From assembly GCA_002701555.1 (NCBI GenBank), contig NZVS01000058.1, positions 1-22,864 of the forward strand: a stretch of 22,864 nucleotides of DNA, read 5' to 3'. Each line of letters starts with the position of its first letter. Positions within the stretch are counted from its first letter, which is position 1. This DNA comes from Alphaproteobacteria bacterium (lineage in GTDB: Bacteria > Pseudomonadota > Alphaproteobacteria > Micavibrionales > Micavibrionaceae). Of the stretch, positions 9,297 through 17,208 are shown in pieces. Made by a program: the position numbers and the translations under genes. The notes below the pieces were generated by a model. That model made no database searches. It was not told the DNA's origin and was given only the letters and a program-made list of their open reading frames with translations.

Positions 9297-9451
9297 AGCT
9301 CCAGTAAAGTTAAGCAAGTTAGCTATAGAAGAGCTATAGACAATAAACACCCCCTTAAAGAAGCATATATTATTTTACATAATATATGTTATCACTCTTT
9401 TATTATTAAATAATAGTTGCCCCCTAAGCTTGCAGTTTATATCCTTTCAGA
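9297..9451 (+). other. AT-rich intergenic region with small palindromes
   Basis: This is the longest non-coding gap in the window. It holds a direct repeat AGCTATAGA at 9321-9329 and 9332-9340, a perfect 9-bp inverted repeat CATATATTA/TAATATATG at 9364-9372 and 9380-9388 (7-nt loop), and a palindrome TATTATT-A-AATAATA at 9401-9415. Two five-C runs followed by TTAAAG or TAAGC begin exactly 70 bp apart (9350 and 9420) and flank the AT-rich part. The hairpins are weak (A/T pairs, no terminal U-run). It probably separates argS from mazG transcription, but no confident promoter, sRNA or terminator can be named. Confidence 0.4.
9364..9388 (+). repeat. AT-only inverted repeat downstream of argS
   Basis: The arms CATATATTA and TAATATATG are perfectly complementary over 9 bp, with loop TTTTACA. 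One more A-T pair and a G-U pair can extend the stem. It is not followed by a T-run, so it does not look like a classical intrinsic terminator; a protein-binding site or a weak mRNA 3'-end stem are alternatives. Confidence 0.45.
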
Positions 9452-9829
9452 ATGAAAATGCATAAGAACAATCTTTTTTATAAAGCTATTGAATTACAGG
9501 ATGAAGCCGCCCGCCAGAACTTTGAGTGGAAAAGCTTAAATGATATCCTTAAGAAATGTCGCGAAGAGCTTGAAGAGCTTGAGGAATCTATTGCTCTAGG
9601 TGACCTAGAATCGATTGAGGAGGAATTAGGTGACCTCCTCTTTGTGCTTGCCAACATAGGAAGGAATACAAAAATCGATCCCAACATGGCGCTAGAAAAC
9701 TCCATAAACAAATTTATTAATCGTTACAAAGGTATGATAGAGAGTTCTAATGTGCAAAATAAAGTTTTCTCAAAGCTTTCCTCTGAGGAGATGCTTACGC
9801 TCTGGAAAGCCCAAAAGAATAAAAGCTAA
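9452..9829 (+). CDS. mazG: single-domain MazG-like nucleotide pyrophosphohydrolase
   Basis: MazG proteins hydrolyse NTPs to NMP and pyrophosphate, cleaning the nucleotide pool or tuning (p)ppGpp stress signalling. The metal-binding pattern ExxE...ExxD is present as Glu39/Glu42 and Glu58/Asp61, in EELEELEES and EEELGDLLF. Lys87 and Arg91 in the KFINRYK segment match the conserved basic face. At 125 aa this corresponds to the C-terminal half of the usual ~260-aa two-domain enzyme; it begins in the segment that opens that half (KAIELQDEAARQNFEW), and no N-terminal half is encoded upstream, where an in-frame stop lies at 9425. An alternative ATG is at 9458. No clear ribosome-binding site is seen. 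Its stop overlaps the stop of hflX on the other strand. Confidence 0.82.
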   Translation: MKMHKNNLFYKAIELQDEAARQNFEWKSLNDILKKCREELEELEESIALGDLESIEEELGDLLFVLANIGRNTKIDPNMALENSINKFINRYKGMIESSNVQNKVFSKLSSEEMLTLWKAQKNKS

Positions 9830-11103
9830 TCAGCATTAAATAGCTTATAAAACTTATCTTGCATAGCTGGCTCAATTCTCACATTAACAATTTGCTGCCC
9901 GTTTTCGCCAATACCGATAGCCAATACATTCGCATGTTCGTGAAGCCATGCCAACTCCTTACCCTGGGCAGGTCTTAGAACAATAACGTCTTCGACATAG
10001 TGGTTTTCAAGCATTTGGGTAATTTGCTCTAGCAGCCTGTCTATATTGTATCCACTTAATGCTGATATAGGCACTACATTTTGCCGCCCCTTGATATTTA
10101 TTCTTTGGTCTTCCGGGAGAAGATCAATTTTGTTCCACACCTCTATAATTCTACTGTCAGCTTGATAATCCACACCTAAATCAGAAAGAATTTTGACTAC
10201 ATTTTCTTTTTGAAGTTCACTGTCATCAGCTATGTAATCACGCACATGGACTATGACATCCGCATAATCGACCTGTTCTAATGTTGCCTTAAAAGCCTCT
10301 ACGAGGTGCGTTGGCAGATCTGTAATAAACCCAACAGTATCTGATAAAATGACCTCCTGCCCATTTTTTAATTTTAATGCCCGCATCGTCGGGTCCAATG
10401 TTGCGAAAGGTAAATCCTCAGCAAAGACATCGGAATTAGTCAATGTATTAAAAAGAGTAGATTTGCCTGCGTTTGTATAGCCAACAAGAGCCACAACAGG
10501 GTAAGGAACTTGCTCACGACTTCGCCTTTGAAGCTCCCTGGTTTGACGTACCTTTTCGAGGTTTTTCTTTAATTGCGTTATTTTTTCATCTATTAAACGC
10601 CTATCAATTTCAATCTGACGCTCCCCTGGCCCACCCATGAAGCCCGCACCCCCCCTTTGTCTTTCAAGGTGAGTCCATGATCTTACAAGTCTGGATCTTT
10701 GGTAATTCAGGGCCGCAAGCTCTACTTGAATTACCCCCTCTTTTGTTTGTGCCCTCGCCCCAAAGATCTCTAGTATCAGGCCTGTTCTGTCTATAACTTT
10801 GACATTCCAAAGATTTTCTAAATTTCTTTGTTGTACGGGTGATAACTGGGTATTAACAATAGCTACCGAAGGGGCAACACCTTCTATTATACCTTTGATA
10901 CGCTCAGCAGTTCCCTTTCCCAAATAAAGGGGCGGCGTTATCTGGCTAAGGTTTACAGCTTCAGAGTGAACGACATTGAGGTTTATTGCCTCAGCCAACC
11001 CCTCTACCTCTTCGATTTCACGTTCAATGGACCGAGGTTCAGGCTCAGGAGACTTTAGCCTAGGGTGAATTATAACTGCTGTGTTGAAACTAATACTGTT
11101 CAT
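9826..11103 (-). CDS. hflX: ribosome-associated GTPase HflX
   Basis: HflX binds the 50S ribosomal subunit and splits stalled ribosomes, for example after heat stress. The N-terminal HflX domain includes the signature GGAGFMGGPGE at residues 151-161, preceded by a region with the LGKGTAE motif near 61. The GTPase domain has G1 GYTNAGKST at 208-216, DTVGF at 255-259 and NKID at 324-327. The 425-aa length is normal. It follows hfq by 58 bp on the same strand, the usual hfq-hflX pairing. A perfect hairpin lies just upstream of the start and no Shine-Dalgarno is seen outside it. Its stop (TAG) overlaps the convergent mazG stop by 4 bp. Confidence 0.95.
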   Translation of the reverse strand: MNSISFNTAVIIHPRLKSPEPEPRSIEREIEEVEGLAEAINLNVVHSEAVNLSQITPPLYLGKGTAERIKGIIEGVAPSVAIVNTQLSPVQQRNLENLWNVKVIDRTGLILEIFGARAQTKEGVIQVELAALNYQRSRLVRSWTHLERQRGGAGFMGGPGERQIEIDRRLIDEKITQLKKNLEKVRQTRELQRRSREQVPYPVVALVGYTNAGKSTLFNTLTNSDVFAEDLPFATLDPTMRALKLKNGQEVILSDTVGFITDLPTHLVEAFKATLEQVDYADVIVHVRDYIADDSELQKENVVKILSDLGVDYQADSRIIEVWNKIDLLPEDQRINIKGRQNVVPISALSGYNIDRLLEQITQMLENHYVEDVIVLRPAQGKELAWLHEHANVLAIGIGENGQQIVNVRIEPAMQDKFYKLFNAD

Positions 11104-11113
11104 AAAAACGTAA

Positions 11114-11135
11114 CCGCACTAACTATTTAGTGCGG
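11114..11135 (-). promoter_or_regulatory. hairpin at the hfq-hflX junction (attenuator or translational control)
   Basis: CCGCACTAA at 11114-11122 and TTAGTGCGG at 11127-11135 are perfectly complementary over 9 bp with a 4-nt loop. On the hflX strand the stem ends 10 nt before the hflX ATG and is followed by TTACGTTTTT. This could be a leaky intrinsic terminator with a broken U-run between hfq and hflX, or a stem that limits ribosome access to hflX; the only purine-rich bases ahead of the start (GCGG) are in the stem. Confidence 0.5.
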
Positions 11136-11161
11136 CTACAACACAAGTAAAAAAATAAAAA

Positions 11162-11428
11162 TCAGCTCTCTTTAGAACCTTTTGACTCATCATCGTCTTT
11201 CTCACCATCCCACATAGTGATAGGACCGCCGGGCATAATTGTTGAAATTGCATGCTTATATACCAGCTGGATGTGGCTTTCCCTTCTTAGAAGAAGAGAG
11301 AAGTTATCAAACCAAGTAACCACACCTTGGAGTTTCACACCATTTACCAAGAAAACTGTGACAGAAGATTTTTCCTTTCTGATTGCATTCAGAAAGACAT
11401 CTTGTACATTTTGATTTTTATCGGACAT
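11162..11428 (-). CDS. hfq: RNA chaperone Hfq
   Basis: Hfq is a hexameric Sm-like ring that pairs small RNAs with mRNAs. The Sm1 region runs from VTVFLVNGVKLQG (residues 23-35) to DNFSLLLRRE, and Sm2 contains the YKHAIST signature with Lys58 and His59, the proximal-face residues that bind uridine-rich RNA. The N terminus has the expected NVQDVFLNAIRKEK. A short acidic tail (KDDDESKGSKES) ends the 88-aa protein, which is within the usual alphaproteobacterial range. AAAGGTAG about 10 nt upstream of the ATG is a clear ribosome-binding site. hflX follows after 58 bp. Confidence 0.97.
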   Translation of the reverse strand: MSDKNQNVQDVFLNAIRKEKSSVTVFLVNGVKLQGVVTWFDNFSLLLRRESHIQLVYKHAISTIMPGGPITMWDGEKDDDESKGSKES

Positions 11429-11528
11429 TTTTTCTACCTTTTTTTATTTAATTTTTATTGTCACGCAACAAATATAGACCTTAGTTAATGCACTTTTAGG
11501 CTGACTACAATAGTTATTATATCTTTTT
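11429..11528 (-). promoter_or_regulatory. hfq leader and probable promoter region
   Basis: This 100-bp, very AT-rich gap lies between the stop of the HAD phosphatase gene and hfq. On the hfq strand a perfect TATAAT occurs at 11516-11521, with no convincing -35 hexamer at the right distance. A second possible -10, TATATT, is nearer hfq. Transcription could start here or continue from the trkA operon. No gene or tRNA is seen in it. Confidence 0.3.
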
Positions 11529-12167
11529 TTATTTATCAAAGACTTCCAAAAGACTGGAAAGATTATCAAATGCAGCTACCTCACCACAATTAAGCGCACC
11601 TGCCGTTAGAACGCATTCAACACCCAATGATTTTGCACATTCAACATCTGTTGTAGTATCTCCAAAATAGAGTGCATTTTTGAGCGACTCTTTAGCAATT
11701 TTTGCCTGCTCAAGAGCCATATAAACAGGATCAGGATCAGGCTTGTCATTAGCAGCTTCTCCGGCTCCAACAATGGATAAAAAGTATTTTTTCCATCCTA
11801 AAGCAGCAACTTCTTTAATTAAATATCTGTGTTTCTTATTACTTACCAAGACCATGGGAATTTTCTTTGATGACAACATCTCAATAAACTCAAGTGCATT
11901 ATCAAGGGGGGCAAGACCGGTTAAATGGTTTTCTTCAACATATTTATACAAGTGACCAAGTCCCTCTTCTGCTCTCTCACCATACAATTCGGGATAAAGC
12001 TTAAGCGAGGAGTTATGCATATGTTTTTTATATTCCTCCAAGGTCCATGCGGTGTAACCTAACTCTTTTCTAGCGTGGTTGTGCGCGTCATGCAAAAGTC
12101 CCAATGTTGAAACGAGAGTACCGTCCCAATCAAAAATTATAAGTGATGGTGTTGTATTAAAAGTCAT
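11529..12167 (-). CDS. HAD-superfamily hydrolase, phosphoglycolate-phosphatase-like
   Basis: A cytoplasmic phosphatase of the haloacid dehalogenase superfamily. Motif I is FDWDGTL with nucleophile Asp13 and Asp15, motif II is LVSNKK with Ser109, and motif III/IV is KPDPDPV with Lys142 followed by FGDTTTDVECAKSLGV with Asp170 and Asp174. The helical cap between residues ~20 and 90 fits the Gph-like type C1. At 212 aa it is of normal size. It begins 2 nt after the trkA stop, so it is the fourth gene of the ntrY-ntrX-trkA unit. Phosphoglycolate is only one of several plausible substrates, so no symbol is given. Confidence 0.85.
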   Translation of the reverse strand: MTFNTTPSLIIFDWDGTLVSTLGLLHDAHNHARKELGYTAWTLEEYKKHMHNSSLKLYPELYGERAEEGLGHLYKYVEENHLTGLAPLDNALEFIEMLSSKKIPMVLVSNKKHRYLIKEVAALGWKKYFLSIVGAGEAANDKPDPDPVYMALEQAKIAKESLKNALYFGDTTTDVECAKSLGVECVLTAGALNCGEVAAFDNLSSLLEVFDK

Positions 12168-12169
12168 AA

Positions 12170-13546
12170 TTAAAACAAATCCACGTCTACGCTAAATAGC
12201 CTTTCAACTGTAGTCCCAAAACCTTCCAAGGCAAAAATTACAACAAAGTCACCGGGCCTAATAACGGTATCCCCATTCGGCATTATAAAGTTTTCATCGC
12301 GTATAATTGCACTTATATGGATTTCATCGGGAATATCCAAATCACGTAAAGGAGTGTTTATTATGCGGCAACTTTCTGATGCTTCAGCTTCTATAAACTC
12401 CGCAAAACTATTTCTTAAATTGGTTACCGCCTTAATTCTGCCGCGCCTTACGTAACGCAGAATTTTGGAAACTGTAATATCCTGAGGTGAGATAATAGCA
12501 TCAATATTTATGGATAGGAGCAAGTTTGCATAGCTTCCGCGTGTCACCAATGCCATAGCTCTCTTGCAGCCGAACTGCTTTGCTTCCAATGCTGACAACG
12601 CATTAGTTTCATCGTTATTTGATACTGCGATAATTGTTTCCGCCTTATCAATACTGGCTTCTTTCAACATCTCAGGGTTAAGGCCATCACCATGTAAAAC
12701 CAATGTATCATCCAAATTCTGACTTAAAAACTTGGCGCGTTTTTTATCCTGCTCTATAACGGTTAAGTTTTTACCGCCGCTAGAATTTTTAATAAGCTGT
12801 GCTGTCTCAAAACCAACATTCCCTCCACCTATTATAACAGTCCTACCGGTACGCTCTCCAGAATAACCAAAACTTTTCATAGCTCGCTCTACACTCCCAG
12901 ACTCGGAGACGAAATAAACCTCGTCGCCAGCATGCAGCTGGGTTTGCGCCTGAGGCACAAAAGCTTGACCACCCCGGATAATTGAAACAATTTCAGCTGA
13001 TAAATCTGGAAAAAGCGATCTTAGCTGTGCCAAAGGAGTGTTTAAGATAGGGCAGTCTTCCTGACATATAACACCTATAAGAAAAGCTTTATTATCATGA
13101 ATAGGTATAACTTCAGTAGCCCCAACAATCATAAGCCTACGATGTATTGCCTTTGCCACCTCTACCTCTGGTGATATGATCACATCAATCGGCATATGAT
13201 CCCTGCTAAACAGGTTTATCCATGCAGGATTTAAAAAATCCTGACTTCGGACCCTCGCAATTTTCTTCGGTACATTGAAAAGTGAATGCGCCACCTGACA
13301 AGCCACCATATTTACTTCATCGGTATAAGTAACAGCGATGATCATATCGGCTTCAGCAAGACCTGCGTTTGATAAAACTTCAGGGCTGGCCGCGTTTCCT
13401 ACAAGGCCGTTTACATCAAGATCCGATGTAATCTTATCGATAAGAGCCGGGTCTTTATCAATAATGGTTATACTATTTGTCTCTCGGGAAAGGTAGTCTG
13501 CTATGCTATATCCAACCTTACCTGCACCACATATTACAAATCTCAT
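12170..13546 (-). CDS. trkA: Trk potassium uptake system regulatory subunit TrkA
   Basis: TrkA is a peripheral cytoplasmic NAD(H)-binding protein that gates the TrkH/TrkG potassium channel. Two RCK repeats are visible, each a Rossmann domain followed by a TrkA_C domain: GAGKVG at residues 7-12, with the acidic loop ending IIDKD, and GGGNVG at 240-245 with VIEQDKKRA after it. The 458-aa length is standard. Its ATG overlaps the ntrX stop by one base (TAATG), and AAAGG sits upstream. Position after ntrYX and before hfq is conserved in alphaproteobacteria. The membrane subunit (trkH) is not in the window. Confidence 0.96.
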   Translation of the reverse strand: MRFVICGAGKVGYSIADYLSRETNSITIIDKDPALIDKITSDLDVNGLVGNAASPEVLSNAGLAEADMIIAVTYTDEVNMVACQVAHSLFNVPKKIARVRSQDFLNPAWINLFSRDHMPIDVIISPEVEVAKAIHRRLMIVGATEVIPIHDNKAFLIGVICQEDCPILNTPLAQLRSLFPDLSAEIVSIIRGGQAFVPQAQTQLHAGDEVYFVSESGSVERAMKSFGYSGERTGRTVIIGGGNVGFETAQLIKNSSGGKNLTVIEQDKKRAKFLSQNLDDTLVLHGDGLNPEMLKEASIDKAETIIAVSNNDETNALSALEAKQFGCKRAMALVTRGSYANLLLSINIDAIISPQDITVSKILRYVRRGRIKAVTNLRNSFAEFIEAEASESCRIINTPLRDLDIPDEIHISAIIRDENFIMPNGDTVIRPGDFVVIFALEGFGTTVERLFSVDVDLF

Positions 13547-14964
13547 TAGCCCGCCTTTACAACTTCTTCTTTAGTATCATGTTCTTCTTCTGGCTTATTT
13601 GTGTTTATGTTTAAAGACCTTATTTTCCTATGGAGTGCTGAGCGTTCCATCCCGATAAAATCTGCTGTTTTAGAAATGTTGCCGCCAAATCGCATTATCT
13701 GTGCTTGCAGATAAGCTATCTCAAAATTTTCTCTTGCCTCACGCAGTGGTAAGTCAACGCAGTTTGCAAGCAAACCATCATTTTCAGAAGCCCCCTGCTC
13801 TTTCTCAGAGAGATAGTCCGGTAACTCATCTGCCGATATTTTTTCTTGGTTAACCAAACCGGTTATATTTAGCCATTCAACAAAATTTTTGAGTTGCCTG
13901 TTATTGCCTGGCCAATCATATCCGCGAATTCTTATCATTGCAGAAGACCCCAGACGGGAAGATAAATTTTTATCAGTTTTAGAGAACTCGCTATGGAAAG
14001 AATCTACAAGCATTTCGATATCTTCCATCCGTTCACGTAATCGCGGTAATTTAAGAGGGACAACATTTAAACGATAATAAAGATCCGTTTTAAAACGCCC
14101 CTCTTTCACCTTGGTTTCCAAATCAGGTGATGCAAGGGAGACGATGCGCACATCAACTTGCTCATCGTTGACCTGACCTGTTTTTAAATATTGACTTAAC
14201 CTGTCTTGCATATATGAAGAGAGCCGCCCAATCTCATCAAACACCACCGTACCACCCGATGCACTAATCAGCGAATTATCGAAGCGCGACAATGTTTCCT
14301 CGTCATTAGCCTCGGTACAAGGCACTATGACACAAGGTTTATCTTTTCTAGAAGAGTTTTGATGGATAAATCTTGCAAGATTTTTCTTACCCGTACCTTG
14401 CTCCCCTACTATCAAAATCCTGCTATTGGATGCCGCTGTCCGCAAAGCTTCCTGTTTTAATGCGGTTACAACATTTGATTTTCCAGTAATATTTGCATGC
14501 TGTGTTTTTGAAGTTTGGCGTAAGTTTAAATTCTCGCTCTTAAGCCTTGAGAATTCAAGAGCGCGCTTTAACATCACAAGCAATCTATCTGTTTTAAAAG
14601 GCTTTTCCAGAAAATCATAGGCGCCGTTTTTAATTGCAGAAACCGCTATTTCTATGGTGGAGTGCCCACTTATCATTACCACAGGCATGTTGGGTGTCTC
14701 GTCCATAATTTTATCAAGGAGCTCCAGACCATCACTTGATCCGGTCTGCAGCCATACATCCAAAATAACAAGATCGCATTTATGCTCGGAAAGCTTTTCT
14801 TTTGCTTCTTTCGAGGAATGCGCACACAAAGTTTCATACCCCTCATCTTCGAGTATCCCCTGTATCAGGTGGCAAATATCCTTCTCGTCATCAACAATTA
14901 AAATTTTGGCAGCGTTCATCTTTTGAGAAAATTTTCTTCGTTTAGAATCCTTATTGGCATTCAT
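13546..14964 (-). CDS. ntrX: response regulator NtrX (AAA+ domain without GAFTGA)
   Basis: Partner of NtrY in a two-component system linked to nitrogen, redox and envelope responses. The receiver domain has Asp25/Asp26, phospho-acceptor Asp69 (ILDVW) and Lys121 (EKPF). The AAA+ domain has Walker A GEQGTGKK at 187-194 and Walker B VVFDEIG with Asp243 and Glu244, but between them the GAFTGA loop needed to contact sigma-54 is missing and the region is shortened. A Fis-type helix-turn-helix ends it (NISKTADFIGMERSALHRKI). The ATG at 14964 overlaps the ntrY stop as ATGA; an internal Met at 14919 starts the receiver proper, leaving a basic 15-residue extension. It may act as a DNA-binding regulator that does not activate sigma-54 promoters (inference). 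Confidence 0.93.
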   Translation of the reverse strand: MNANKDSKRRKFSQKMNAAKILIVDDEKDICHLIQGILEDEGYETLCAHSSKEAKEKLSEHKCDLVILDVWLQTGSSDGLELLDKIMDETPNMPVVMISGHSTIEIAVSAIKNGAYDFLEKPFKTDRLLVMLKRALEFSRLKSENLNLRQTSKTQHANITGKSNVVTALKQEALRTAASNSRILIVGEQGTGKKNLARFIHQNSSRKDKPCVIVPCTEANDEETLSRFDNSLISASGGTVVFDEIGRLSSYMQDRLSQYLKTGQVNDEQVDVRIVSLASPDLETKVKEGRFKTDLYYRLNVVPLKLPRLRERMEDIEMLVDSFHSEFSKTDKNLSSRLGSSAMIRIRGYDWPGNNRQLKNFVEWLNITGLVNQEKISADELPDYLSEKEQGASENDGLLANCVDLPLREARENFEIAYLQAQIMRFGGNISKTADFIGMERSALHRKIRSLNINTNKPEEEHDTKEEVVKAG

Positions 14965-17159
14965 CTATTATTATCTAACGGAAAGTGAAGCGCAACCACT
15001 GCTCCATATTTACTCTCTTCCCATTCATCAAGGTCACGTCCCATCCACTTTTGACGCCCCAGCCTTAAAGAGCCGTTATGCTCTTCCATAATTTTTTTAA
15101 CTATAGCAAGCCCCAGACCCGTCCCTTTTTCTTTATGTGTTACGTATGGATCTGTAAGTCTTTCTGTCTCGACATCTTCAGGAAACCCTTTTCCGGTATC
15201 GGCGATGACAAGTACAGCCTCATTTTCACGCTCAATGAGCCAGATATATAGTTCTTTTCGGGCCGAATTGTCCATGGCATCAATGGCATTTTGCACTAAA
15301 TTTGTTAGAGCCTGCCTTAAAAGCCCGGTATCGGAGAGCACCTTTACAGCTGTGGTGTTCCCAAGGTATCCACCTTGATGAAAGCTCACATTTTCATGCG
15401 CTTCGCTTTGAAGGATTATTACATCACGAATTACTGTCTTTATGTTTTCAAGCTTTAAGCTTGGCTGAGGCATTCTTGCGAACGCAGAAAACTCTGTTAC
15501 CATGTGATTAATATCTTCGACATGCTTTCCGATAGTCTGAATACATTTTTCAAAAACCTCCCTGTGTTCTTCAGGGATATTATCGGAAAACCTCCTTTTT
15601 ATCCGCTCAGCAGATAATTGGATGGGAGTCAGCGGATTTTTTATTTCATGTGCAATTCTTCTCGCAACATCAGACCATGCAGCTTTCCTTTGCGCTGATT
15701 TAAGCGCAGATATATCATCAAAAGTAATAACATAGGACACGTCCCCGTCTTTGCCAACTTCAGGGACTATTTTAACTAGGAGGTCAAGCTTCTTACCATG
15801 AGGTCCTATATAGGGAATATCTGTCCCCAGCGTAGGTATTTTACTTTTAGAAGCATCTTCTAGAATATTTTTTAAAGCAGGAACAAGTTTTTCAAGATAC
15901 TGGCCCATCAGTTCTTTTTCAGTACGCTCAAGAAGCTGAGCCGCGGCCGCGTTCGTAAGCAAGATTTTATATTCCTTATCAAGACTGAGAACGCCAGAAG
16001 ATACGCCCGAAAGTACAGTTTCTGTGAATCGGCGGCGTTCGTCCATCTGACGGTTTGCCTGGATCAGATCTTTGTGTTGAGATTGTATTTGACCAGTCAT
16101 CCGGTTAAAAGAGCGTGCCAGCAAATCAAACTCGTTCAACCCTGTTTTCTCGTCTACGTACACATTTAGATCACCCGCCCTAACCTGCTCAGATGCTATA
16201 ACAAGCCTTTCAATAGGTCGAACCAGGCTTCGGGCTAAATTTAGCCCCAGCCATACAGCAACACCTGTTAAAAAGACAGAAAACACAATGTAAATAAGCG
16301 TTAGTGTATTCCGAAGACCCGAAGACTGTTTTTCGAGTTGTTCATACCGGGCAGCTGCGTCACGGGTTTGGTCTATCCGTGACAACACCACAGGATCAAC
16401 CAGCCTGCCTACTGTTAAATAACTATTAGGATAACGCTGTAATTTAACCAGCCCCCTAACCCTATCGTCCTCAAGACTTGGAAACACAACGACATCGCCA
16501 TCATCTGCATCCCTGAGCGCAAATTCAGGTATAGAAGAAGGTGCCAGAGTAAAGGTTAATGATGAACGAGCGCTCACACGGCCTTCCCCATCAAATACAA
16601 TAGCCTCTGACAAATTTCTTATAAATGCCTGTCTGTTAACGGCCTTTTCCAATGCATCAGAATTGTAGCTCAAAATTTCTGCCTGCATATCAAGGTCTTT
16701 AGCCATGGCAAGAATATCGGCCCTGATAGTGCTTTGGTGTTCATGCAAATAGGACGTTGCTATTTCCTGTGACTCAACGATTGCTGTTTTAATCTGATCT
16801 GAAAACCAGGATTGAACACCAACATGGAAAAAGAAAAGTGAAAACAATGCCATAAAAATTGCTGGCAGAAGACTAATAAGGCTGAACAAAATTGCCAAAC
16901 GTGTGTGAAGTCTTGATGTATGGGATGTCTTCCTTTGCACTTTTATAAAAATATAAATTTTACGAATGAGCAAAATAATGATAAGGCTCAAAATTGCTAC
17001 ATCGAAAGAAATAAATATGTCAGTGTAGGGTGTTAAAGCGCGGTCAGCAAAAGAGAAAAATGTTAAAACAAGACTGACAAAACCCGCCAAAAATAAAAAA
17101 GCGAGGATTTTTTCGCTTCCGAGAAAGCGTTTTGCATTTATTTGTGGTAATAAAGACAT
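14961..17159 (-). CDS. ntrY: sensor histidine kinase NtrY
   Basis: Membrane kinase that phosphorylates NtrX. Numbered from the ATG at 17159 (732 aa), membrane segments lie near 18-37, 47-70, 86-112 and 287-309, with a periplasmic domain of about 175 residues between the last two. A HAMP region follows (RPIERLVIASEQVRAGDL), then a PAS domain around 380-490. The H-box RRIAHEIKNPLTP places the phospho-acceptor at His504; the ATP-binding domain has the N-box around Asn624, DTGKGFP at 654-660 and GTGLGLAIV at 679-687. A GTG at 17192 would add 11 residues, but it would leave only 16 bp to the divergent pgpA, so I favour the ATG. ntrB and ntrC, usually adjacent, are not found here. Confidence 0.94.
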   Translation of the reverse strand: MSLLPQINAKRFLGSEKILAFLFLAGFVSLVLTFFSFADRALTPYTDIFISFDVAILSLIIILLIRKIYIFIKVQRKTSHTSRLHTRLAILFSLISLLPAIFMALFSLFFFHVGVQSWFSDQIKTAIVESQEIATSYLHEHQSTIRADILAMAKDLDMQAEILSYNSDALEKAVNRQAFIRNLSEAIVFDGEGRVSARSSLTFTLAPSSIPEFALRDADDGDVVVFPSLEDDRVRGLVKLQRYPNSYLTVGRLVDPVVLSRIDQTRDAAARYEQLEKQSSGLRNTLTLIYIVFSVFLTGVAVWLGLNLARSLVRPIERLVIASEQVRAGDLNVYVDEKTGLNEFDLLARSFNRMTGQIQSQHKDLIQANRQMDERRRFTETVLSGVSSGVLSLDKEYKILLTNAAAAQLLERTEKELMGQYLEKLVPALKNILEDASKSKIPTLGTDIPYIGPHGKKLDLLVKIVPEVGKDGDVSYVITFDDISALKSAQRKAAWSDVARRIAHEIKNPLTPIQLSAERIKRRFSDNIPEEHREVFEKCIQTIGKHVEDINHMVTEFSAFARMPQPSLKLENIKTVIRDVIILQSEAHENVSFHQGGYLGNTTAVKVLSDTGLLRQALTNLVQNAIDAMDNSARKELYIWLIERENEAVLVIADTGKGFPEDVETERLTDPYVTHKEKGTGLGLAIVKKIMEEHNGSLRLGRQKWMGRDLDEWEESKYGAVVALHFPLDNNR

Positions 17160-17208
17160 CACTGTTAGCGATACCCTATCTTGAGCCAACACTCAATAAC
17201 GAAAAATT
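17160..17208. promoter_or_regulatory. divergent ntrY / pgpA intergenic region with short dyad
   Basis: This 49-bp gap must hold signals for both divergent units unless promoters lie within coding DNA. It contains TTGAG at 17181-17185 and CTCAA at 17192-17196, a 5-bp inverted repeat with a 6-bp spacer, a possible operator. No convincing promoter hexamers are seen. The dyad could easily be chance. Confidence 0.25.
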
